Positions 6,769 to 13,772 of a stretch of DNA of 17,279 bases are shown in pieces. Each line of letters starts with the position of its first letter. Position 1 is the stretch's first letter. Origin of the DNA: CAZEHJ01 sp964512485 (GTDB lineage: Bacteria > Bacteroidota > Rhodothermia > Rhodothermales > UBA10348); assembly GCA_964512485.1 (NCBI GenBank), contig CAZEHJ010000075.1:1-17279 (forward strand), read 5' to 3'. A program made the translations under genes and the position numbers. The notes under the pieces were generated by a model. The model was not told the DNA's origin. It searched no databases and was given only the letters and a program-made list of their open reading frames with translations.

Positions 6769-7257
6769 GTGGCGATGACACCCGAAGAATACGAGCAGTT
6801 CAAAGAGGCTGAGAAGCAGCATCTTCGCAAACTCAAAGAGTTGAAGAAGGAGCATCAGCAACTTGCCAGGAAGGCCAAGGTCACTAAAGCGGTGACTGAC
6901 ATGGCTGATGGTGTGCAGAACCTCTATGATGAACACGAAGAGATGGTGGATCGTCTCGAGCGTGGCGCTGTGGGGTCGGAAGCGAGACTGGAGGTGGCGC
7001 TCGACAGTATGGGTTCGAGCGATGCAACACAGGAAGCACTGGACGCTGCTCAGCTTGAGGAAGACCAGAAAGCTATTCAGAAGGCCAAAGCGCAGGAGTT
7101 GATTCGACAGATGAAGCTTGCCGACGGCGCACCCGATGAAAGGCCGGCTTCCAGTGCGAAATCGGTTTCTGAAGCAAAAGCGGATGCCAGCGAAACCAAA
7201 GGGGAAGAAACACCGTCCGATCTACCTGAAAAAACAATCGGAAGAATGCGACGCTGA
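6769..7257 (+). CDS. PspA-like half-length companion protein with shared KTIGR tail
   Basis: Small charged helical protein of 162 residues with no signal peptide or membrane segment. GTG at 6769 is preferred because AAAGGA at 6755-6760 lies 8 bases upstream; the ATG at 6775 is the alternative. The first 50 residues are Lys/Glu-rich coiled coil. Residues 56-117 resemble the C-terminal part of PspA from the preceding gene: EEMVDRL against DEMINKI, SEARLEVALDS against NEARMEMALDS, and ELIRQMKL against ELVKQFKL. The spacing between the last two blocks is almost the same (29 and 28 residues). Both proteins then have an acidic, Ser/Ala-rich linker and end with KTIGR (KTIGRMRR here). It looks like a duplicate of the PspA C-terminal half that lacks the membrane-inserting amphipathic helix. 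It might co-assemble with PspA or compete for its partner. I do not recognise a named family. Confidence 0.85.
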   Translation: MAMTPEEYEQFKEAEKQHLRKLKELKKEHQQLARKAKVTKAVTDMADGVQNLYDEHEEMVDRLERGAVGSEARLEVALDSMGSSDATQEALDAAQLEEDQKAIQKAKAQELIRQMKLADGAPDERPASSAKSVSEAKADASETKGEETPSDLPEKTIGRMRR

Positions 7258-7314
7258 TCTCGGGATCAGGTTGAAAGATATCGGCACAGACGTGCCGGGG
7301 ATGAAGAGTCAGAA

Positions 7315-8184
7315 TTGAAGACGATAGACCTGGACATCAATTACACTAAGGAAGCATTCCTGCATCCATGGAATCTGACATTCCTCATAATGTCGATGCT
7401 GTTGGCTTTTGGTGTTAGCCTCACGGGAGCCACATGGCCTTTCGACGTGGCATTGATATTTACGTCTGGCGTAGAACTGGCCTATCTGGGAATGATGCCC
7501 CGGCAGGAGCGCTTCAGAAGGGCTATCCGCTCTCGACGAGCAGCTGAGTTTGCCAAGCCCCCATCCCAGAAAGAGCTTTTTCAGACACTCGCCGCTCCGG
7601 ACAGGCGGCGATACGCCCGTTTGCGGAAGCTGGAAAAGGACATTCGGGCCAACTACAGGAAGTTGAGTTATGCCTCACAGGGCATGCTGGACTCGCATCT
7701 CAAGAAGATTGACGGTCTGCTGGAATCCTACATGAAGCTCCTCTATCAAAAGGAGCGCTACGAATTCTCGGCACAGTCAGGAATTGAATCCGAAGTAGTT
7801 CGTTCGATCGAGACCCTTCGTGAGGACATGGAGGACGATTCGCCTCGCGTGAGGGCCATCAAGGCCCGAAGGCTCAGGATTCTCGAACAGCGACTGGAAC
7901 GCTCCAAGAAGGGACAGGAAAACCTGGAAATCATCGAAGCTCAGCTCGAGACCATCGAAGATGTCGTCAAATACATCCACGAACAGTCTCTGACTCTTCG
8001 GAATCCGGAAGAGATTTCATTCCAGCTCGATACGTTGCTCACGGAAGTCGAAGAAACCCAGGCATCTGTCGAAGAGCTCGAGGAAGTATTCGCAAATCCG
8101 GTTGATCTCCTCAACGAAATGGACACCTTCGAGGACCCTACTGCTGTGGAATCCTCTGTGCCGGATGAGCGTGTACAGGAATAG
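7315..8184 (+). CDS. Membrane-anchored coiled-coil protein of the pspA operon, function unknown
   Basis: Protein of 289 residues that I do not recognise. The TTG at 7315 is the only in-frame start candidate after the preceding gene's stop that keeps the N-terminus; the next Met codons lie inside the first membrane helix. Residues about 19-37 and 42-61 are hydrophobic and form a likely two-helix hairpin split by GATWP. After the basic RQERFRRAIRSRR the remaining 220 residues are charged helix with long coiled-coil stretches (about 95-150 and 185-260) and an acidic end. By the positive-inside rule the long domain should be cytoplasmic, on the same membrane face as PspA. It begins 57 bases after the PspA-like gene and is probably in the same operon. 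It lacks the KTIGR tail. A role as membrane anchor or receptor for the two PspA-type proteins is an inference from context only. Confidence 0.85.
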   Translation: MKTIDLDINYTKEAFLHPWNLTFLIMSMLLAFGVSLTGATWPFDVALIFTSGVELAYLGMMPRQERFRRAIRSRRAAEFAKPPSQKELFQTLAAPDRRRYARLRKLEKDIRANYRKLSYASQGMLDSHLKKIDGLLESYMKLLYQKERYEFSAQSGIESEVVRSIETLREDMEDDSPRVRAIKARRLRILEQRLERSKKGQENLEIIEAQLETIEDVVKYIHEQSLTLRNPEEISFQLDTLLTEVEETQASVEELEEVFANPVDLLNEMDTFEDPTAVESSVPDERVQE

Positions 8185-8244
8185 TCCTGACGTTCTTTTC
8201 GTTCAATCGCAGTACGCTGCGGATCATATTCTACCTTTCTCCAC

Positions 8245-9027
8245 ATGCCGTACACCACACTGCTGGTAGACGTTGATTCCCATGGAATCGCCATCGTCAC
8301 CATCAATCGCCCATCGAAACTGAATGCCCTGAACGCAGATGTTATCTCCGAGCTGGATGACTGGTTTTCAAAGGCCGAAACCGATTCTTCGGTCAAAGGA
8401 GTGATTCTGACAGGCGCTGGCGATAAAAGCTTCGTGGCCGGAGCTGACATCGCTCGTTTCAAAGAACTCTCTGGCGAGGAAGGACAGCGTTTTGCTGCGC
8501 GAGGACAATCGGTCTTCAATCGTATCGAGAACCTCGGCAAACCTGTCGTTGCAGCGGTTAACGGCTTTGCGCTGGGAGGAGGCAGTGAGCTTGCTCTGGC
8601 ATGTCACATGAGAGTGGCTTCGGAGAATGCCGTTTTTGGTCAACCGGAAGTCAATCTCGGCATCATTCCCGGTTACGGCGGCACCCAACGGCTTCCAAGG
8701 CTGGTTGGAAAAGGTCTGGCGACTGAACTCATTCTGACCGGCGCGATGATTCCCGCATCCCGAGCCTACGAAATGGGTTTGGTCAATCACGTCTTTGCGC
8801 CCGAAGAATTGCTCGATGGTGCCAAGAAAATCGTATCCAAAATCACGTCGAAAGCTCCGGTCGCTATTGCACTGTCACTCGAAGCGTTGAGCCATTCCGA
8901 TCTTCCTCAAGCAGAAGGACTGGCTCGTGAAGCCGAATTATTTGGAAAGGCGTGCGATACGGAGGATTTTACGGAAGGAGTCGACGCGTTTCTGGAGAAG
9001 CGCAAAGCTGAATTCAAAGGTCGTTAA
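8245..9027 (+). CDS. Enoyl-CoA hydratase / crotonase family
   Basis: Cytoplasmic hydratase that adds water to 2-enoyl-CoA in beta-oxidation or related CoA pathways. The protein has 260 residues, the normal crotonase length. SFVAGADI (about 62-69) and the glycines of GFALGGGSELA form the oxyanion pocket. E115 in GGGSELA and E135 in FGQPEVNLG match the two catalytic glutamates of rat enoyl-CoA hydratase, followed by GIIPGYGGTQRL. Both acids being present supports a true hydratase over an isomerase. Chain-length preference cannot be read. There is no Shine-Dalgarno before the ATG. The CNNM gene starts 15 bases after the stop, so the two are likely cotranscribed although functionally unrelated. 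Confidence 0.93.
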   Translation: MPYTTLLVDVDSHGIAIVTINRPSKLNALNADVISELDDWFSKAETDSSVKGVILTGAGDKSFVAGADIARFKELSGEEGQRFAARGQSVFNRIENLGKPVVAAVNGFALGGGSELALACHMRVASENAVFGQPEVNLGIIPGYGGTQRLPRLVGKGLATELILTGAMIPASRAYEMGLVNHVFAPEELLDGAKKIVSKITSKAPVAIALSLEALSHSDLPQAEGLAREAELFGKACDTEDFTEGVDAFLEKRKAEFKGR

Positions 9028-9042
9028 CAGGCCTGAACCTCG

Positions 9043-10338
9043 ATGGAAATCGCCTTAATTCTGGTTGCACTCTTCCTGAGTGCCTTTTTTTCCGGATCTG
9101 AGATCGCGTTTGTTGCGGCAAACCGATTGCGTGTGGAGGTGTACGCCAGACGCGGCGGTATAATTGGTCGGGTCGTATCCCGTTTTCTGGAAGAACCCGC
9201 TACGCTCCTGACAACGACACTCGTCGGTAACAATCTGGCCCTGGTCATCTACTCCACGCTCGTTGCTCTCTATCTGGAAGCGCCGCTTCTCGCGCTGTTT
9301 GGCGGCAGCCTCGGACTGGAAGGAAGCACAGCCGAAGTCCTCACGCTGACGACACAGACGATTGTTGCGTCATTCGTCGTGCTGATCATCGGGGAGATCA
9401 TACCGAAGTCCATCGTTCGAGAGATTGCCAACCGGGCCGTATTCGCTCTCGCGATCCCCCTTCGCATATTTTACTACCTGTTGCTTCCGCTCATCTTGAT
9501 TTCGCGGTGGACGGCCACCGGCCTTATGAGAGCAATTCGGGTGGATTCTACCATGTTTTCGGAGTTCATGCGACGCGACTTTGAGTTGCTCATCGAAGAA
9601 AGCAAAAAAGCGGGCGAACTCGAACTGGACGATGACGAAAGCACGCTGCTTACGAACGTGTTTGCGATGAGTACTATCCGCCTCAAAGAATCCATGCAAC
9701 CGCGCACTGAAGTCTTTGCACTTGAGGAAAACACATCTCTGGAGACGTTGCAGGAGCAGTTCGTATCGACCGGGCACTCGAAAATTCCGATTTACAGGGA
9801 AAACATCGACAATATCGTCGGAATTGCTTTCGCCTACGATCTGTTCGATGAGCCTGCTTCGCTGGCTGAAATGCTGAGACCGGCATCATTTGCCCCCGAA
9901 ACCAAACTCTCAAAAGAGTTGCTGCAGGAGTTTATGGCGACTAACACGTCGATCGCCATTGTCATCGATGAGTATGGTGGCACGGCCGGGCTCGTCACAT
10001 CCGAAGACCTCCTCGAAGAGCTTTTCGGCGACATCAAGGATGAATTTGATTTGGACGAGAACACCCTGCGTGTCGTGAGTGATACGTCTGTTATTGCCAG
10101 TGGAAGATTGGAGATTGACGAGCTCAAGGAGCGCTCGAATATTGAGCTTCCGGATGATGGGGATTTTGAAACCGTTGCCGGCTATTTGCTCGAGCGTCTA
10201 GGGACGATTCCGGAAGTACGTGACGAATTCGTCATCGATGGCTTCAGATTTGTCGTGCTGCATGCCAGCGCAAATCGAATCGAGACTGTCCGTATCTCGG
10301 TCGAGAGTGACTTGCAGAAGAAACTCACCGAGAGCTGA
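9043..10338 (+). CDS. CNNM/CBS-domain membrane protein (CorC/HlyC, hemolysin-related family)
   Basis: Integral membrane protein of 431 residues from the CNNM (DUF21) family, whose studied members export magnesium or other divalent cations. The CNNM domain spans about residues 1-190, with hydrophobic segments near 1-26, 57-80, 104-125 and 133-157. It opens with the family's FFSGSEIAF segment and also contains TTLVGNNLA and GEIIPKS. Two CBS domains follow (about 200-325) with MQPRTEVFALE, HSKIPIYRENIDNIVGIAF and IVIDEYGGTAGLVTSEDLLEE. The final 85 or so residues are the CorC/HlyC C-terminal domain, with ASGRLEIDEL and GDFETVAGYLLERLG. The old hemolysin label reflects a historical homologue and is not evidence of toxicity. 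The gene ends 12 bases before the convergent minus-strand gene, and no clear terminator is visible between them. Confidence 0.92.
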   Translation: MEIALILVALFLSAFFSGSEIAFVAANRLRVEVYARRGGIIGRVVSRFLEEPATLLTTTLVGNNLALVIYSTLVALYLEAPLLALFGGSLGLEGSTAEVLTLTTQTIVASFVVLIIGEIIPKSIVREIANRAVFALAIPLRIFYYLLLPLILISRWTATGLMRAIRVDSTMFSEFMRRDFELLIEESKKAGELELDDDESTLLTNVFAMSTIRLKESMQPRTEVFALEENTSLETLQEQFVSTGHSKIPIYRENIDNIVGIAFAYDLFDEPASLAEMLRPASFAPETKLSKELLQEFMATNTSIAIVIDEYGGTAGLVTSEDLLEELFGDIKDEFDLDENTLRVVSDTSVIASGRLEIDELKERSNIELPDDGDFETVAGYLLERLGTIPEVRDEFVIDGFRFVVLHASANRIETVRISVESDLQKKLTES

Positions 10339-10350
10339 GCTCAACTGGTT

Positions 10351-10875
10351 TCAGCCTCCTGACGCGTGCCGTACGTAAGCCGCGATCAGTCTCACGTGCG
10401 ATTCCAGCTTTCTCAAACTGTCAGTCTCTACCAATCGTTCGTGCGGGCTGGTTTTCATTCCTGGCCGACTGACTCGTCCCATCCAGAGAAGCATCGCGTT
10501 GTAGAGGATCTGCCCGATGGGCAACGTGGCGGCAGGCAGGTGTACGGCGTAGAAAGCGGCCTTCTTTTCCAGACGCTCGCCAACAACACTTCCGTTTTGA
10601 GCTTGCCCCGAATCATCAGCGTCAATCATGGTGCTGCCCACGAGATAGTCTCTGTAGAGAAACGGTGTCACGAGGAGTGATTCAGCGAGATCACGCTCCG
10701 TCGGCGCGGAGGCCTCGACGGCCCGAGCCGTTGCCACAGAAACAAGGCACAGGGACTCTTCAGCGATCAGCTCGGCATCGGCGGCATCCATGACAGATGC
10801 TACGAGGCCGGAGAGCTCCTGGGCGATGGAAAACACGCCCAGCGTTGAAAAAATGGCGGGCTGTATGCGGGACAC
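10351..10875 (-). CDS. Hypothetical protein downstream of floA
   Basis: Unrecognised protein of 174 residues. Transcription runs leftward from a GTG at 10875, and an in-frame TAA lies only six bases upstream of it. No ATG in frame gives a better start. The sequence is Ala/Leu/Ser-rich, soluble-looking and predicted mostly helical. Notable parts are YRDYLVGSTMIDADD in the middle and an LPIGQILYNAMLLWMGR segment near residues 117-133, which could be a buried amphipathic helix. There is no signal peptide or known motif. It lies 54 bases after the floA stop on the same strand, so it may share a transcript with floA and take the place of the NfeD-type gene often found beside flotillins. The opposite strand holds only a shorter, low-quality open frame. 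Coding is likely but not certain. Confidence 0.6.
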   Translation of the reverse strand: MSRIQPAIFSTLGVFSIAQELSGLVASVMDAADAELIAEESLCLVSVATARAVEASAPTERDLAESLLVTPFLYRDYLVGSTMIDADDSGQAQNGSVVGERLEKKAAFYAVHLPAATLPIGQILYNAMLLWMGRVSRPGMKTSPHERLVETDSLRKLESHVRLIAAYVRHASGG

Positions 10876-10929
10876 GGTTTATGGGACGGTGAATGTCAGG
10901 TATCGGAGTCTTTTCCGGTCATCCTGCCG

Positions 10930-11916
10930 CTATTTCTTGTCCGTCGGACTGTCGCCACTGATGGAGCGGCGCATTTTAGTGTCAGCTTCGACGTTTTTCA
11001 TGTTGTAGTAATCCATGATGCCCATATTTCCTGATCGGAAGGCCTCAGCCATGGCCAGCGGCACTTCAGCTTCAGCGGCGACAACCTTGGCGCGCTGTTC
11101 CTGTACGGCAGCTATCATTTCCTGCTCACGGGCAACGGCGGCAGCACGTCGCTCTTCCGCTTTGGCCTGAGCAATCTTTAGATCCGCATCGGCCTGATCC
11201 GTCTGAAGCTTGGCGCCGATATTCTCACCCACGTCGACATCTGCGATATCGATGGAAAGGATTTCGAATGCTGTACCCGAGTCGAGTCCTTTTGAGAGGA
11301 CAACCTTCGAAATCGAATCTGGATTTTCGAGGACTTCTTTGTGGGTGGCGGACGATCCAATCGTCGAGACGATGCCCTCACCCACACGAGCGATAATGGT
11401 TTCTTCCCCCGCGCCGCCGACGAGGCGTTCAATGTTCGCACGAACTGTCACACGGGCAATGGCCCTGACCTGAATTCCGTCTTTGGCGACAGCTGAGACC
11501 GGAGGCGTTTCAATCACTTTTGGATTCACAGAAACCTGAACGGCTTCAAAGACATCCCGTCCGGCCAGATCGATGGCCGTTGCTCGTTCAAAGTTAAGAT
11601 CAATGTTCGCTTTGTCGGCCGAAATTAGTGCGTTGACCACCTTCTGGACCTGACCTCCGGCAAGAAAGTGAGCCTCCAGCTGAGGTGGGTCGACTGAAAT
11701 TCCTGCTTTGTGGGCCGTAATCAAAGGCCGAACAATGTGCACGGGTGGCACCTTTCTGAGGCGCATTCCCATGAGATCACGAACCAGCTTGACCTTGACG
11801 CCTGAGAAGAATGCTGTAACCCAGAGGCCAACCGGGATGAAATACATGAATATGATCAGACCCAGAAGGATCAAACCGATCAGCATAACGCCCGAAGTAG
11901 TAATTAGAGATTCCAT
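10930..11916 (-). CDS. floA: Flotillin-like protein FloA
   Basis: Bacterial flotillin of the FloA/YqfA type, a membrane scaffold protein of ordered membrane microdomains (328 residues, the family's length). A hydrophobic hairpin occupies about residues 9-40 (LIGLILLGLIIFMYFIPVG). The SPFH core includes RDLMGMRLRKVPP, ISVDPPQLEAHFLAGG, DLAGRDVFEAVQVSVNP and the TPPVSAVAKDGIQV segment. The C-terminal third is Ala/Glu coiled coil with KAEERRAAAVAREQEM, then EAEVPLAMAEAFRSGNMG, as in FloA. There is no Shine-Dalgarno before the ATG. moaC lies upstream on the same strand, across the second assembly gap; if the gap is an overlap, the spacer is only about 67 bases. No NfeD gene is adjacent. The nearby PspA and CNNM genes give the neighbourhood an envelope theme. 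Confidence 0.94.
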   Translation of the reverse strand: MESLITTSGVMLIGLILLGLIIFMYFIPVGLWVTAFFSGVKVKLVRDLMGMRLRKVPPVHIVRPLITAHKAGISVDPPQLEAHFLAGGQVQKVVNALISADKANIDLNFERATAIDLAGRDVFEAVQVSVNPKVIETPPVSAVAKDGIQVRAIARVTVRANIERLVGGAGEETIIARVGEGIVSTIGSSATHKEVLENPDSISKVVLSKGLDSGTAFEILSIDIADVDVGENIGAKLQTDQADADLKIAQAKAEERRAAAVAREQEMIAAVQEQRAKVVAAEAEVPLAMAEAFRSGNMGIMDYYNMKNVEADTKMRRSISGDSPTDKK

Positions 11917-11952
11917 TGATCAAGTATTGTTTTCTGAAGTTCAATAGTGGGT

Positions 11953-12007
11953 CTGAATTTCAGGTTGTTTTCTGATGACCGGGTCAGCCGATGTTGGGCT
12001 TGCGGTA
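11953..12007 (+). repeat. 55-base direct duplicate, left flank of assembly gap 2
   Basis: Identical to 12108-12162 over 55 bases, and both copies touch the N-run. It carries a second copy of the last codons of moaC. Most simply it is an unmerged contig overlap and not a real duplication. Confidence 0.85.
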
Positions 12008-12107
12008 NNNNNNNNNNNNNNNNNNNNNNNNNNNNNNNNNNNNNNNNNNNNNNNNNNNNNNNNNNNNNNNNNNNNNNNNNNNNNNNNNNNNNNNNNNNNN
12101 NNNNNNN
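12008..12107. other. Assembly gap 2 (100 N)
   Basis: Exactly 100 N between floA and moaC. Given the 55-base duplicate on each side, the true missing length may be zero. Confidence 0.95.
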
Positions 12108-12162
12108 CTGAATTTCAGGTTGTTTTCTGATGACCGGGTCAGCCGATGTTGGGCTTGCGGTA
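12108..12162 (+). repeat. 55-base direct duplicate, right flank of assembly gap 2
   Basis: Second copy of 11953-12007. It includes the moaC stop and its last eight codons. Confidence 0.85.
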
Positions 12163-12624
12163 GTCGCCACTGGCGCCTCCGGTTTTGGCCAGCAAATGAA
12201 TGTCATCGATCCGAATGTCTTTGCTGATCGACTTACACATGTCGTATACGGTCAGCGAAGCAATGGAAACTGCCGTCAACGCTTCCATCTCGACTCCGGT
12301 AGGTCCGATACTCTTGGCAAAGGCGCGGACTTCAACTGCATGCTCGCTCTCGACGAGTGTCAGCTGGACATCGACGCCCTGAATCTGAACCTGATGGCAG
12401 AGGGGAATCAGTCTGGAGGTTTCCTTTGCTCCCATGATTCCTGCAATTTGTGAGATCGACAAAACATCGCCCTTCCGGACCGAATTCTCCTTGACCCGTG
12501 TGAAGGCTTCCTCGCCCAGCAACACTGTGCCGACCGCAACCGCGGTCCGAACCGTATTTGATTTGGTGGACACGTCCACCATTTTTACGCCGCCTTCGGG
12601 ATCTACGTGGGTGAAATCCGACAT
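12139..12624 (-). CDS. moaC: Cyclic pyranopterin monophosphate synthase
   Basis: Second enzyme of molybdenum cofactor synthesis. It converts the MoaA product, 3',8-cyclo-7,8-dihydro-GTP, into cyclic pyranopterin monophosphate. The protein has 161 residues, the same as E. coli MoaC, and opens with the usual FTHVDPEGGVKMVDVSTK. Catalytic-site residues sit at E. coli numbering: H77 in PLCHQVQI, D128 and K131 in TVYDMCKSISK. The C-terminus is KTGGASGDYRKPNIG, normal for the family. Its partner moaA is upstream on the same strand, 129 bases away. Only the last codons are affected by the duplicated flank of gap 2, and the gene itself is complete. Confidence 0.96.
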   Translation of the reverse strand: MSDFTHVDPEGGVKMVDVSTKSNTVRTAVAVGTVLLGEEAFTRVKENSVRKGDVLSISQIAGIMGAKETSRLIPLCHQVQIQGVDVQLTLVESEHAVEVRAFAKSIGPTGVEMEALTAVSIASLTVYDMCKSISKDIRIDDIHLLAKTGGASGDYRKPNIG

Positions 12625-12677
12625 GGAGGGCCTGTTCGTTTCAAGGATTGAGTGGTTTTGCCGACTCGTGAATTACA

Positions 12678-12721
12678 AACACACGAATCAGGATGTCGAA
12701 CGAAGATACTCGGCGTGTGTT
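12678..12721. repeat. Inverted repeat between moaA and moaC
   Basis: AACACACG (12678-12685) pairs perfectly with CGTGTGTT (12714-12721) across a 28-base loop in the 129-base moaA-moaC spacer. It could be an intercistronic mRNA hairpin. It does not have the size or arrangement of the known molybdenum-cofactor riboswitch, so no riboswitch is called. Confidence 0.3.
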
Positions 12722-12753
12722 CGCATGCCAAGTCATTCATTCAGCATCGAATC

Positions 12754-13731
12754 TTATCCGCCGATGAGAATCATAGGGCGGTTTTCGGACGCCGCGATCG
12801 CATCCATTCCGTCGTGACTTGGTTTCTTCCTGGACAACGCGGTTTGGATTTCGCTCAACAGTCTATCATCGGAATGTCCTTCGCGCATCATGTCCCGCAG
12901 ATTCAGCTCCTGAGCTCCGAACAGACACACTTTCAATTGACCATCTGCCGTAATGCGAATTCTATTGCATCCTGCGCAAAAGTGCTGACTCATCGAACTG
13001 ATAAATCCGACCGATCCCTTGAAGCCCGGGACTTTCCAACTTTTGGAAATATTGATTTCCGAATCGTCGGTGCAGCTGAAATCGGGAAAAGACTTCGAGA
13101 TCTGGTCGACCATCTCCTTGTACGGAACGAACTTGTCTCGATTCCACGCATTGCCGTCGAAAGGCATGTATTCGATGAAACGCACATCCAGCGGAGCATC
13201 TCTGGTCATCTCGACGAAGCCGGCGAGCTCGTCTTCGTTGAACCCGCGAATCACGACACAATTGATCTTGACGGGGCTATATCCGGCATCCGTTGTGTCT
13301 CGAATGGCGCGCAACACCTTGTCGATTCCGGGTCGCCGTGTGATTCTCCGAAACTTGTCTTCCTGAAGCGTATCCAGAGATATATTGAATCCCGTTATGC
13401 CGGCTTCCTTGAGCTGCGAAAGCTTCGAAGAAAGCAGGATGCCGTTGGTGGTGATGCTCAGATCCTGAATCCCTTCGATGGCGCTGAGCTGACGTACCAC
13501 TCGATCCAACTCTTTTCGGATGAGTGGTTCTCCCCCGGTAAGCCGAATCTTGGTGACTCCATTGCGGGCAAACAGTTTACCGAGACGGACGATTTCTTCG
13601 AAGCGCAAAATGTGGCTTTTGGGCTTGAGATCGACACCTTCGGCTGGCATACAGTACGTGCATCGCAGGTTGCAACGCTCGGTGAGTGAGATTCTCAGGT
13701 ACGTGTGCTCCCGTCCCAGTCCGTCGGTCAA
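12754..13731 (-). CDS. moaA: GTP 3',8-cyclase (radical SAM)
   Basis: First enzyme of molybdenum cofactor synthesis, which cyclises GTP by radical chemistry. The protein has 325 residues, as expected. C20, C24 and C27 in ERCNLRCTYC bind the SAM-cleaving 4Fe-4S cluster, and C252, C255 and C269 in CAGCNRIRI and LKVCLF bind the second, GTP-side cluster. GGEPL is the SAM-binding motif. The chain ends in GG, the C-terminal diglycine that MoaA needs. The start read here is TTG at 13731. No ATG or GTG exists between it and the upstream in-frame stop, and an ATT about 30 bases upstream is the only longer, rarer option. The order moaA then moaC matches the pathway. The other moa and moe genes are not in the window. 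Confidence 0.95.
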   Translation of the reverse strand: MTDGLGREHTYLRISLTERCNLRCTYCMPAEGVDLKPKSHILRFEEIVRLGKLFARNGVTKIRLTGGEPLIRKELDRVVRQLSAIEGIQDLSITTNGILLSSKLSQLKEAGITGFNISLDTLQEDKFRRITRRPGIDKVLRAIRDTTDAGYSPVKINCVVIRGFNEDELAGFVEMTRDAPLDVRFIEYMPFDGNAWNRDKFVPYKEMVDQISKSFPDFSCTDDSEINISKSWKVPGFKGSVGFISSMSQHFCAGCNRIRITADGQLKVCLFGAQELNLRDMMREGHSDDRLLSEIQTALSRKKPSHDGMDAIAASENRPMILIGG

Positions 13732-13772
13732 TATGTTGCTGTTATTCGGCGTAATGCTATTTCTGAAGTGTT

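Noticed and set aside
6046..6936. Minus-strand open frame of 296 codons opposite pspA and its companion
   Set aside because: It spans two genes on the other strand and is Phe/Leu-rich because it mirrors Lys/Glu-rich coiled-coil codons. It has no domain.
12625..12753. Molybdenum-cofactor riboswitch near the moa genes
   Set aside because: The spacer is between moaA and moaC and not at the operon start. It is short and shows only one simple inverted repeat, without the multi-helix layout of that riboswitch.
12652..13689. Long plus-strand open frame (345 codons) opposite moaA
   Set aside because: It is an antisense shadow. The minus-strand frame has all MoaA cluster cysteines and the terminal GG, while this one shows no recognisable domain.
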